Position numbers and translations under genes: made by a program. Source: Verrucomicrobiia bacterium (lineage in GTDB: Bacteria; Verrucomicrobiota; Verrucomicrobiia; Verrucomicrobiales; Akkermansiaceae). Taken from it: a DNA stretch of 64,000 bases. The DNA lies in contig JAUIJB010000003.1 in NCBI GenBank assembly GCA_030430455.1, positions 1 to 64,000 on the forward strand, read 5' to 3'. This document shows positions 8,223-15,985 of this stretch, piece by piece. Position 1 is the stretch's first letter. Each line of letters begins with the position of its first letter. Below the pieces are notes generated by a model. The model made no database searches. It was not told where the DNA came from and saw nothing but the letters and a program-made list of their open reading frames with translations.

Positions 8223-9278
8223 CTAGGCGATCCCCACCTCGCTGAGCAGGTAGACCGCGAAGGAAGCCAGCCAGTGGTCGCCCTCGTAGTGCCCCGTCGC
8301 GACCCGGGCCAGGCCGGCCTCGGAGTGGGCCGCGGCGGACTCCTCGAGGACGGCACGTCGTGGATCCTTCCCGTCCAGGACCGAGGCGATCCCGCGCATG
8401 GCCCAGGCCCGCGACAGGTTGAGCCCCGCCAGGTGGACCAGCTGGCCATCGCCCAGGTCGCTCACCCGGACCGGAGTCAGCAGCTTGCCGCACTCGCCGC
8501 GCCCGAGCGCGGGGAGGAATCCGTCCAACCAATCCGGGAATTCCCCCGGCTCGAGCACCCGGCGCATCAGGTCGGCCTCGTTGAGCCCGGCCGAGAAGAA
8601 GTCGTTCCCCGAGGGCTCGTAGCGGACGGGATAGTCGCGGTCGCCGCGGTAGAACTGCCGGGCCTTCTCCAGCAGGAGCCCTTCGAACGCAGCGTCGCCG
8701 GTGGCGCGTGCGTGATCGATCATTTGCGCCAGCGGAAAGGCCGACTCGGGGTGGAAGCCGCATCGCACCGGCCAATCGAGCCTGGGCAGGTAGTCCTTCG
8801 CCAGCCCGACGATGGCCTGCTCGAGCGGCCGGCAGCGCTCCGCCCAGCGGCGGGCATCGGGGTCATCGAAGCCGCGCAGCTCGGTGGCGAGCCGCAGCGC
8901 CCAGGCCCAGCCGTACATGCGCTCGAAGCTGCGGTTCTCCTTTTCCCCAAAGTAGGCCGCCTCGGCCCGCAGCTCCTCGGCGCGGAATCGCTCGCCGAGC
9001 GCGCGGCGGATTTCCCCGGCCACCGGCGCCCCGGGATGGCAGCGCAGCAGGCGGACCAGCATCCAGTGGCCGTGGACCGCCGAGTGCCAGTCGAAGCAGC
9101 CGAAGAACACCGGGTGCAGCTCGCGCGGCGTCCTGAGCGACTCCGGCCCCGTCAACAGGTGACCCGGCTTGTTGGGAAACTCGCGGCCGATCCCGTCCAG
9201 GGCCAGCCGGGCAAAGCTTTCAACCTGCTCTTGCGTCACGCGGCCCATCGTTTCCGCCCGGGCGCGAAACGCCAGCAT
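8223..9278 (-). CDS. DUF2891 family protein
   Basis: 351 residues. It follows the DUF2891 pattern: FARLALDGIGREFPNKPGH, then RELHPVFFGCFDWHSAVHGHWMLVRL and later YEGDHWLASFAVYLL. The helix-rich alpha/alpha-toroid-like fold with W and H clusters suggests an enzyme, but no activity is known for the family. No signal peptide, so cytoplasmic. ATG 9278 is used; ATG at residue 11 is also possible. Confidence 0.8.
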   Translation of the reverse strand: MLAFRARAETMGRVTQEQVESFARLALDGIGREFPNKPGHLLTGPESLRTPRELHPVFFGCFDWHSAVHGHWMLVRLLRCHPGAPVAGEIRRALGERFRAEELRAEAAYFGEKENRSFERMYGWAWALRLATELRGFDDPDARRWAERCRPLEQAIVGLAKDYLPRLDWPVRCGFHPESAFPLAQMIDHARATGDAAFEGLLLEKARQFYRGDRDYPVRYEPSGNDFFSAGLNEADLMRRVLEPGEFPDWLDGFLPALGRGECGKLLTPVRVSDLGDGQLVHLAGLNLSRAWAMRGIASVLDGKDPRRAVLEESAAAHSEAGLARVATGHYEGDHWLASFAVYLLSEVGIA

Positions 9279-9344
9279 CGATCCATCCCCGACGCTGCGG
9301 CTTGCCCCGCGGCGGTCGCGGGCTCAGGATGGTCGCCCGTCCCC

Positions 9345-9824
9345 ATGAACCGCCGCCTGCTCCTCCTCGCCCCCGCCGCCGCCATCGGCGCCCTGCTTTC
9401 CTCCTGCGGCACCGTCGGTCTCGACGGCGGCGGCGGTGGGGACTACGCCGGCACCACCATCAACAGCCGCAACCAGGCGCTGATCCAGCGCGAGACCCGC
9501 GCCGTGTTCGCGGCGAAGGGCTTCAGCTACAGCGGCGGCACCGCCACGGTGCTGCGCTTCTCGAAGCAGGGTAGCCGCTCGGCCCAGATCACCTGGGGCA
9601 CCAACCTGAACGGCAACCCGGTCTACTTCCGGCCCGAGGTCCGCCTGCAGCCGCTCGGCGACCGCACCCGGCTGAGCTGCGAGGTGTTCATCACCCAGCA
9701 GAGCACGGTCTACGGCGAGAACGTCCGCCAGCCCTTCCTCGGCGGCAGGGCCGGCTACAATGCGATGATGAGCGACATCCGCCAAAGGGTGGAACGGGCG
9801 GAGAAGGCCGCGGGTGGGCGCTGA
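9345..9824 (+). CDS. Small lipoprotein of unknown function
   Basis: 159 residues with a lipoprotein signal peptide: MNRRLLLLAPAAAIGALLSSC, Cys21 following LLSS. A glycine-rich linker (GLDGGGGGDYAG) follows the anchor. The mature region (residues 35-150) has alternating strands (ITWGTNLNGNPVYFRPEV, RLSCEVFITQQS) that suggest a beta-sandwich. I do not recognise a named family. It is read in the direction of, and 59 bp before, the DUF2071 gene. Confidence 0.7.
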   Translation: MNRRLLLLAPAAAIGALLSSCGTVGLDGGGGGDYAGTTINSRNQALIQRETRAVFAAKGFSYSGGTATVLRFSKQGSRSAQITWGTNLNGNPVYFRPEVRLQPLGDRTRLSCEVFITQQSTVYGENVRQPFLGGRAGYNAMMSDIRQRVERAEKAAGGR

Positions 9825-9883
9825 GGATCCGCAACCCGCAACCCACGACTTGCCCGAGGGCGCGTGCTCTCCTTTGTTCCACC

Positions 9884-10627
9884 GTGCCGACCCCGACCCT
9901 CAAGCAACGCCTCGAGCTGCGCGACCCGCCACCGGGCCGCGCGGTGATGTCGCAGCGCTGGGCGGAGCTCCTGTTCCTGCACTGGAGGGTGGACGCGGAA
10001 CGCCTCCGCCCGCGCCTCCCCGCCGGCCTCCACCCCGACCTCCACGACGGCGAGGCCTGGCTCGGCATCGTCCCCTTCCGCATGCAGCGGATCCGCCCGC
10101 GCGGCCTGCTGCCGCTGCCCTGGCTGTCGTGGTTCCTCGAGCTGAACGTCCGCACCTACGTCCACGACGACGCCGGCACGCCGGGCGTGTGGTTCTTCTC
10201 GCTCGACTGCAACCAGCCGCTCGCCGTCGAGTTCGCCCGCCGCGCCTTCCACCTCAACTACTGTCACGCGGCGATGTCGAGCCGCCGCGACCAGGGGCTC
10301 ATCGACTACCGCTGCCGTCGCCGCGGCGAGGACGCCGACGCCCGCTTTCGCTACACCGCCGATGGCGGGGCACGCGAGGCCGAGCCCGGCTCACTCGAGT
10401 TCTTCCTCGCCGAGCGCTACCTGCTTTACTCGAGCGACCCGGCGGGGCGGATCCACCAGGGCCGGGTCCACCACGCACCCTACCGCCTGAGGCCGGGGCG
10501 CTGCGAGTCGTGGAGCATCCTGCCCGCGAGCTGGGACGGCATCGAACTGGGCGACCGCGAGCCCGACTCGGTCCTGTGGGCGGACCCGGTGGGTGTCCGC
10601 GTCTTTCCCCTGAAACCGTCCGGTTAA
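9884..10627 (+). CDS. DUF2071 (YqjF-like) protein
   Basis: 247 residues. Family markers are RWAELLFLHWRVDAERLRPRLP near the N-terminus, then GIVPFRMQRIRPRG and FLELNVRTYV, with GVWFFSLDCNQPLAV in the middle. DUF2071/YqjF proteins adopt an acetoacetate-decarboxylase-like fold; no enzyme role is settled. The GTG start at 9884 is chosen because homologues carry the PTPTLKQRLxLRDxPPGR-type N-terminus before the first ATG (9947). Confidence 0.75.
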   Translation: MPTPTLKQRLELRDPPPGRAVMSQRWAELLFLHWRVDAERLRPRLPAGLHPDLHDGEAWLGIVPFRMQRIRPRGLLPLPWLSWFLELNVRTYVHDDAGTPGVWFFSLDCNQPLAVEFARRAFHLNYCHAAMSSRRDQGLIDYRCRRRGEDADARFRYTADGGAREAEPGSLEFFLAERYLLYSSDPAGRIHQGRVHHAPYRLRPGRCESWSILPASWDGIELGDREPDSVLWADPVGVRVFPLKPSG

Positions 10628-10644
10628 GCTGCGGTGAGGGGTTC

Positions 10645-10818
10645 GGACCAGGATGGATCGGATGCATGGGCTGGGTCGATCGGAACGCAGGCTTCAGCCT
10701 GCCCCGAGGCACCCTTTGGCCCCGCTTTCCCACCTCTCAGCCGACTGAAGTCGGCGCTCCGATGACTCGCTGACCGAAGGTCTAAAAAACATCCCATCCA
10801 TCCCATCCATCCTGGTCC
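10645..10818. terminator. Convergent intergenic region with 26-bp inverted repeats and hairpins
   Basis: GGACCAGGATGGAT... at 10645-10670 is inverted at 10793-10818 with two mismatches in 26. Between them lie two further perfect hairpins: GCAGGC-TTCA-GCCTGC (10687-10702) and CCGACT-GA-AGTCGG (10741-10754). The region separates the convergent DUF2071 and uxaC genes, so a bidirectional terminator is plausible; it also resembles a small repeat cassette. Confidence 0.5.
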
Positions 10819-10858
10819 CAAAAAACGACGGGTCGACCGGGAGCGGGCTACGGTCGAC

Positions 10859-12265
10859 TCACTCCAGGCCCAGGTAGTCCCGTGCGTTGGCGTAGCAGAT
10901 GTTGCGGACCATCCCGCCGACGAGCTCGAAGTCCTTCGGCAGCGAGCCCGACTCCATGTCCCGACCGAGCAGGTTGCACAGCACGCGGCGGAAGTACTCG
11001 TGGCGCGGGTACGACATGAACGAGCGCGAGTCGGTGAGCATGCCGATGAAGCGCGACAGCAGGCCGAGGTTCGACAGCGCGTTCATCTGCCACTCCATCG
11101 CCTCCTTCTGGTCGAGGAACCACCAGCCGGATCCCAGCTGGATCTTCCCGGGGACGCTGCCGTCCTGGAAGTTGCCGAGCATGGTGGCGAAGGCGTAGTT
11201 GTCGGCCGGGTTGAGGTTGTAGAGCACCGTCTTGGGCAGCGCGTTCTCCTCGTCGAGGCGGTCGAGGAAGATCGCCAGGCGGTCGACCTGCGGCCAGTCG
11301 CCGATCGAGTCGAAGCCGGTGTCCGCCCCGAGCTTGCGGAACATCCGGCTGCTGTTGTTGCGCCGCGCGCCGAGGTGGAGCTGCATCGCCCAACCGCGCT
11401 CGGCATTCCAGCGCCCGACGTGCAGCATGATGAAGCTGGCGAACTGCTCCTTTTCCCGCGGGGTCGCGGCCTCGCCGCGGCGCGCCTTGTTGAAGATCTC
11501 GCGCGCCTCCGCCTCGCTGGGAAAGTCGGCGAAACAGCGCTCAATGCCGTGGTCCGAGGCCCGCCCGCCCAGCTCGTGGAAATAGTCGTGGCGCGCCTTG
11601 AGGGCGTCGAGCAGCTCGTCGAGCGTGCCGGCCGACTGGCCGGCGGCCGCCTCGAGCGTGCCGATCCACGCGTTCCAGGCCTCCGGCTGGTCGACATTGA
11701 GCGCCTTGTCGGGGCGGTAGGTCGGAATCACCCGCGTGGCGATGCCCGACTTGGCGATCTCGCGGTGGTGGGCGAGGTCGTCGGCCGGGTCGTCGGTCGT
11801 GCCCACCACCCGGACCTTGAACTTGTCGAGGATGCCGTGGGCAGTCAGCTCGTCGCCGGCGAGTTGCTCGTTCGCCCGCTCCCAGATCGACTCCGCGGTC
11901 GACTCGTCGAGCAGCTCTTCGATGCCGAAGTAGCGCTTCAGCTCGAGGTGGGTCCAGTGGTAGAGCGGGTTGCGCAGCGTGTGCGGGACCGTCCGCGCCC
12001 AGGCGAGGAACTTCTCCTTCGACGTGGCGTCGCCGGTGCAGAACTCCTCCGCCACCCCGTTCGAGCGCATCGCGCGCCACTTGTAGTGGTCGCCCTCGAG
12101 CCAGATCTCGAAGAGGTCGCGGAAGCGGCGGTTCGAGGCGACGTCCTGCGGCGGCAGGTGGCAGTGGTAGTCGAGGATCGGCTCGTCCTCGGCGGACTCG
12201 TGGTAGAGCCGCACGGCCGCCGGAGTTTCGAGGAGGAAGTCGTCGTGAATGAAGGGAGCGCTCAT
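10859..12265 (-). CDS. uxaC: Uronate isomerase
   Basis: 468 residues, the usual UxaC length. It interconverts D-galacturonate with tagaturonate and D-glucuronate with fructuronate, the first cytoplasmic step after pectin breakdown. The amidohydrolase-fold metal motif HxH is at His34/His36 (DYHCHLPP), and the family's RDLFEIWLEGDHYKWRAMR and DNKF-like GMLTDSRSF/PRHEYFRRVLCN motifs are all present. It is the last gene of the dctP-dctQ-dctM-uxaC set, 31 bp behind dctM, pairing uronate uptake with its first catabolic step. Genes for tagaturonate/fructuronate reductases are not in the window. Confidence 0.95.
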   Translation of the reverse strand: MSAPFIHDDFLLETPAAVRLYHESAEDEPILDYHCHLPPQDVASNRRFRDLFEIWLEGDHYKWRAMRSNGVAEEFCTGDATSKEKFLAWARTVPHTLRNPLYHWTHLELKRYFGIEELLDESTAESIWERANEQLAGDELTAHGILDKFKVRVVGTTDDPADDLAHHREIAKSGIATRVIPTYRPDKALNVDQPEAWNAWIGTLEAAAGQSAGTLDELLDALKARHDYFHELGGRASDHGIERCFADFPSEAEAREIFNKARRGEAATPREKEQFASFIMLHVGRWNAERGWAMQLHLGARRNNSSRMFRKLGADTGFDSIGDWPQVDRLAIFLDRLDEENALPKTVLYNLNPADNYAFATMLGNFQDGSVPGKIQLGSGWWFLDQKEAMEWQMNALSNLGLLSRFIGMLTDSRSFMSYPRHEYFRRVLCNLLGRDMESGSLPKDFELVGGMVRNICYANARDYLGLE

Positions 12266-12296
12266 GGAAGATCGGGTGGGAATCGGTCCCGGCGCA

Positions 12297-13589
12297 TCAG
12301 TCCTTGCCGAACAGCTCGGGAAGCCACAGCGAGAGGGCCGGGACGTAGGTGATCACCAGCAGCGCCAGGATCATCGCGATGAAGAACGGCAGCAGCGGCG
12401 GGGTCACCTTGGCGATCGTCGTCTTGCCGACGCCGCAGCCAAGGAACAGGCAGGTGCCCACCGGCGGCGTGCACAGGCCGATGCAGAGGTTGGCGATCAT
12501 GACGATGCCGAACTGCAGCTCGCTCATGCCCAGCTCGGTGACCACCGGCAGGAAGATCGGGGTGAAGATCAGCACCGCCGGGGTCATGTCCATGAAGGTA
12601 CCCACGGCGAGCAGCAGGAGGTTGATCGCCAGCAGGATCACGATCGGGTTCTCCGACAGGGCCAGCAGCGAGGCGCTGACCTGCTGCGGGACGTTCTCGG
12701 TGGTCAGCAGCCAGGACATCCCCGAGCTGGCACCGATCAGCAGCATCACCACCGCGGTGGTGATCGCCCCCTTGAGCAGGATGCCGGGCAGGTCGGCGAT
12801 GCGGACCTCGCGGTAGAAGATCACCGCCAGGATGAAGGAGTAGAGCACTGCGATCGCCGCGGCCTCGGTGGCGGTGAAGATGCCGCCGAGGATGCCGCCG
12901 ATCACGATGATCACCAGCAGCAGGCTGGGCACGGCGCGGACGAAGGTGTTGCCCAGCACGGCCAGCGGGACCGGCGGCGACTTCTCCCACTTGTCGGCGC
13001 GGGCGCGCAGGAAGCAGACCGCCATCAGGAACAGCCCCATGACGATCCCGGGGATGATGCCGGCGAGGAACAGTCCGATGATCGACACGCTGCCGGCCGC
13101 CACCGCGTAGACGATCATGATGTTGCTCGGCGGGATGATCAGGCCGGTGGTCGCGGAGGTCACCGTCAGGGCGACGTTGAAGTCGCGCGGGTAGCCCTTG
13201 CGGTTCATCTCGGGGATCATGAAGCCGCCGACCGACGAGACCGCCGCCGCCGCCGACCCGGAGATCGACCCGAACAGCATGCAGGTCATCGTGTTGACGT
13301 AGGTCAGCCCGCCGGGAAAGCGGCCGACGCAGGCGGCGGCGAAGTCGATCAGCCGGCGCGCGATCCCCCCCTGCCCCATCAGCAGTCCGGAGAGGATGAA
13401 GAAGGGGATCGCCAGCAGCGTGAAGCTGTCGATGCCGTTGGCCATCTTCAGCGCCACCGTATAGATGGCATCGCCGCCGGTGGCGAAGACGCAGAGGAAG
13501 GTGGCGATGGCGATCGCCACGGCGATCGGCACGTCGACGAACAGCATCAGCACGAAGCTGATCACCAGCAACCAGACCGTCGGGCTCAC
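12297..13589 (-). CDS. dctM: TRAP transporter large permease DctM
   Basis: 430 residues, about 12 hydrophobic segments, typical DctM length. Family regions include GLLMGQGGIARRLIDFA, GSISGSAAAAVSSVGG, and the C-terminal GLCTPPVGTCLFLGCG. It is the Na+-coupled channel subunit of a tripartite periplasmic transporter in the inner membrane. It overlaps dctQ by 4 bp, so the two are translated together. With UxaC downstream the likely cargo is a uronate or unsaturated uronate. Confidence 0.92.
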   Translation of the reverse strand: MSPTVWLLVISFVLMLFVDVPIAVAIAIATFLCVFATGGDAIYTVALKMANGIDSFTLLAIPFFILSGLLMGQGGIARRLIDFAAACVGRFPGGLTYVNTMTCMLFGSISGSAAAAVSSVGGFMIPEMNRKGYPRDFNVALTVTSATTGLIIPPSNIMIVYAVAAGSVSIIGLFLAGIIPGIVMGLFLMAVCFLRARADKWEKSPPVPLAVLGNTFVRAVPSLLLVIIVIGGILGGIFTATEAAAIAVLYSFILAVIFYREVRIADLPGILLKGAITTAVVMLLIGASSGMSWLLTTENVPQQVSASLLALSENPIVILLAINLLLLAVGTFMDMTPAVLIFTPIFLPVVTELGMSELQFGIVMIANLCIGLCTPPVGTCLFLGCGVGKTTIAKVTPPLLPFFIAMILALLVITYVPALSLWLPELFGKD

Positions 13590-14185
13590 GCTTCACCCCC
13601 TTCCTTGGGAAGCTCGGCGGCGCCGGCGGAACCGGGGGCCTCGGCTTCGGCGATGGGCTCTGCGTCGTCCTTTTCTCGAATCACGTCCAACATTTGCGCG
13701 AGGGTGAAGATCACGGTGAAGACGCCGCTGACCGGAACCGCGAGGTAGATCCAGCCCTTGGGGATTCCCAGCGTCGGGGTCGTCTGCTTGAGCTCGAGGG
13801 TGCGGCTGACCAGCTGCCAGCCACCGATGATCAGCGCCGCGATGGCGAACCCGAGGACCACGGCCAGCGCGGTGAGCCGGAGGACCTTGCGCCCGGCGGG
13901 CTCGAACTTGCCGACGAAGTAGTCGACGCCGAGGTGGGCCTTCTTCTCGAAGGCAAGGCAGGCGCCGAGCAGGCCGACCCAGATCATCAGGTAGCGGGCC
14001 AGCTCCTCGGTCCAGCTGCTCGGGTTGTCGATCATCCCCCACTTGGCGAGCATGCGCGAGAGCACGCCCCACAGGACGTCGATCACGAGGGCGCCCATGG
14101 CGACGATCAGGGCGAGCTCGAGCAGCCGCACGAGGAGTCCGATCACCGGGTGGTTCCGGGCGGTGCTGGTGGCGTCGTGGTCCAT
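13586..14185 (-). CDS. dctQ: TRAP transporter small permease DctQ
   Basis: 199 residues with four hydrophobic segments (for example LIVAMGALVIDVLWGVL and LMIWVGLLGACLAF), the DctQ pattern including EELARYLMIWVGLLGA and FEKKAHLGVDYF. A charged C-terminal tail (REKDDAEPIAEAEAPG) extends beyond the last helix. DctQ bridges the periplasmic binding protein and DctM. It begins 6 bp after dctP and overlaps dctM by 4 bp. Confidence 0.9.
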   Translation of the reverse strand: MDHDATSTARNHPVIGLLVRLLELALIVAMGALVIDVLWGVLSRMLAKWGMIDNPSSWTEELARYLMIWVGLLGACLAFEKKAHLGVDYFVGKFEPAGRKVLRLTALAVVLGFAIAALIIGGWQLVSRTLELKQTTPTLGIPKGWIYLAVPVSGVFTVIFTLAQMLDVIREKDDAEPIAEAEAPGSAGAAELPKEGGEA

Positions 14186-14191
14186 GGCGGT

Positions 14192-15208
14192 TCAGCGGAT
14201 CGCGCGGATCTTCTCGACCAGGTCGCCCACCGGCGTGCCCACGTGCTCGTCGTACATCGGCGCCACCTTGTCCATGAAGGGCTGCTTGTCGGGCTCGTAG
14301 ACCTCGACGCCGAGCTCCTTCACCGCCTCGAGCGCCTCCGTGCTCTTCTCCGCCCACAGTTCACGCTGGAACACGCTGGACTCGTCCGCCGCCTGCTGCA
14401 GCCACTCCTGCTCGCGGGGCGAGAGCTCGTCCCAGATCGGCGCGCTGATCAGAAGCATGTCCGGCAGGACGACGTGGCCGTCGAGGCTGAAGTACTTGCA
14501 GGTCTCGTAGTGCTTGTTGGAGTAGAAGCTCGGCGGGTTGTTCTCGGCGCCGTCGACGATTCCCTGCGCCAGCGCCGAGTAGAGCTCGCCCCAGGAGATC
14601 GGCGTCGGCGAGCCGCCCATCATCTCGACCATCTTGATCGCCATCGGGCTGTTCATCACGCGGATCTTGAGCCCCTGGAGGTCGTCGGGCGTCTTGATCT
14701 GGCGGTCCTTGGTGTAGAAGTTGCGGCTACCGGCATCGTAGTAGCACAAGCCGTACATGTTGCGCTCCTTGCCCTTGTGGAGCAGGCCGCGGCCGGTCTC
14801 GCTGTCGGCGAAGGCCCAGAAGTGGTCGGAGTCGCGGAACAGGTAGGGCAGGCCGAAGAGCTGCATCTCCGGGATGAAGGCCTCCATCGGCCCGGTCGAG
14901 GTCTTGGTCATCGCCAGCACGCCGTTCTGCAGCTGCTCGATGCACTCGGTCTCGCCGCCAAGCACGGCGCTGGGGTAGATCTCGACGGTCATCGCGCCGC
15001 CGGAGATCTCCTCGAGGCGCTCCTTGAGGTGGACCATCCCGAGGTGCACCGGGTGCTGCGGGTCGAGGGCGTGGGCGAGCTTGAGGACCTTGGCCTGCTG
15101 GCCGCCGCCGTCGGCGGGACCGCGGCGCATGACCAGCGCGAAGCCGCCGGTGGCGAGCAGGGCGCCGACCAGGAGTCCGGCGAGGAAGAGCGAAATGGAC
15201 CGAGTCAT
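14192..15208 (-). CDS. dctP: TRAP substrate-binding protein DctP
   Basis: 338 residues with an N-terminal membrane anchor or signal segment (SLFLAGLLVGALLATGGFALV). Mature-domain motifs are those of DctP: LAHALDPQHPVHLGMVHLKERL, YPSAVLGGETECIEQLQNG, and LKIRVMNSPMAIKMVEMMGG with the Arg that binds a substrate carboxylate, then ISWGELYSALAQGIVDGAEN. The binding Arg agrees with a uronate cargo. ATG 15208 is taken because the signal segment starts directly after it. First gene of the TRAP/uxaC set; a 161-bp gap separates it from the GNAT gene. Confidence 0.92.
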   Translation of the reverse strand: MTRSISLFLAGLLVGALLATGGFALVMRRGPADGGGQQAKVLKLAHALDPQHPVHLGMVHLKERLEEISGGAMTVEIYPSAVLGGETECIEQLQNGVLAMTKTSTGPMEAFIPEMQLFGLPYLFRDSDHFWAFADSETGRGLLHKGKERNMYGLCYYDAGSRNFYTKDRQIKTPDDLQGLKIRVMNSPMAIKMVEMMGGSPTPISWGELYSALAQGIVDGAENNPPSFYSNKHYETCKYFSLDGHVVLPDMLLISAPIWDELSPREQEWLQQAADESSVFQRELWAEKSTEALEAVKELGVEVYEPDKQPFMDKVAPMYDEHVGTPVGDLVEKIRAIR

Positions 15209-15362
15209 GGATTGCAGAGCTGGGCCAAGGGAACATGGCGCCCAAACCGCGAACAAGCCGATATACCGTCTTCACAGCCGGCGGATACCCCTTTTGGGGG
15301 AGTACTCGACGAGCCTGCCGGCCGCTGGATGATCACGGCCTTGCCTGCATCCCTGCGGGACT

Positions 15363-15380
15363 CCGGACTTCAGTCTCCGG
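15363..15380. terminator. Hairpin over the GNAT stop codon
   Basis: GACT-TC-AGTC (15366-15375) lies inside CCGGA...TCCGG (15363-15380) and spans the stop codon of the GNAT gene. The same 10-mer, in opposite orientation, forms the hairpin at 10743-10752. Further on, CCCC-TTTT-GGGG occurs at 15288-15299. These may separate the rhamnose genes from the TRAP/uxaC genes. Confidence 0.3.
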
Positions 15381-15966
15381 CTTCCCCCTTCACCCAGAAG
15401 GTCAGGGTGTTCATCATCTCGTCGCCGCCGCCGATCTCGCGCCAGGGGAAGGTGGCGCGGAGTTCCGGGTGGCGGACGTAGCCGAGCCCCTGCCAGAAGG
15501 AGTCGAGCGGGCGGTAGCCGGCCGGGCGCTCCGGGTGGTCGGCCGGGCGGTCGACCGCACAGAAGGTGGTGACCGGGAGCCCGAGGCGCGCGGCGTGGGC
15601 CTCGCGACGGCGGAAGAACTCCCGGCCGGCACCCCGGCCGCGGTATTCGGGCAGCAGGATGCTCTCGCCGAAGTAGCAGATCCGGGCCGGGTCCCGGCCC
15701 TGCCCGACGAAGGGGCGCCGGAAGGCCTCCTCGGCCTCGACCAGCGGCAGGCAGGTGGTCGCACCCACCGCACGCGCGCCGTAGAAGGCGAGGCAGGCGA
15801 AGCCACCCTCCGCCCGGCAGTAGCTCGCGAGGTAGTCGCGCTCGTACTCCGGGTCGCCGTCGTAGAGGTAGGGGAACTCGCGGAACACGCGGATCCGCAG
15901 GTCCCCCAGGGCGGCGAGGTGCGGCTCCAGTTCGCCGCCGGAAAACTCGCGGATGTCCAGCTGCAT
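15370..15966 (-). CDS. GNAT-family N-acetyltransferase
   Basis: 198 residues. The acetyl-CoA-binding motif is in ICYFGESILLPEYRGRGAGREFF (R/Q-x-x-G-x-G/A as YRGRGAG), followed by an EAHAARLGLPVTTFCAV strand-helix pair. No substrate can be inferred; GNAT proteins acetylate small molecules or proteins. It is co-directional with rhaB, 19 bp downstream of it, and closes the rhamnose part of the run. Confidence 0.75.
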   Translation of the reverse strand: MQLDIREFSGGELEPHLAALGDLRIRVFREFPYLYDGDPEYERDYLASYCRAEGGFACLAFYGARAVGATTCLPLVEAEEAFRRPFVGQGRDPARICYFGESILLPEYRGRGAGREFFRRREAHAARLGLPVTTFCAVDRPADHPERPAGYRPLDSFWQGLGYVRHPELRATFPWREIGGGDEMMNTLTFWVKGEAGD

Positions 15967-15985
15967 GTCCTTTCCCCGGCCGGCT

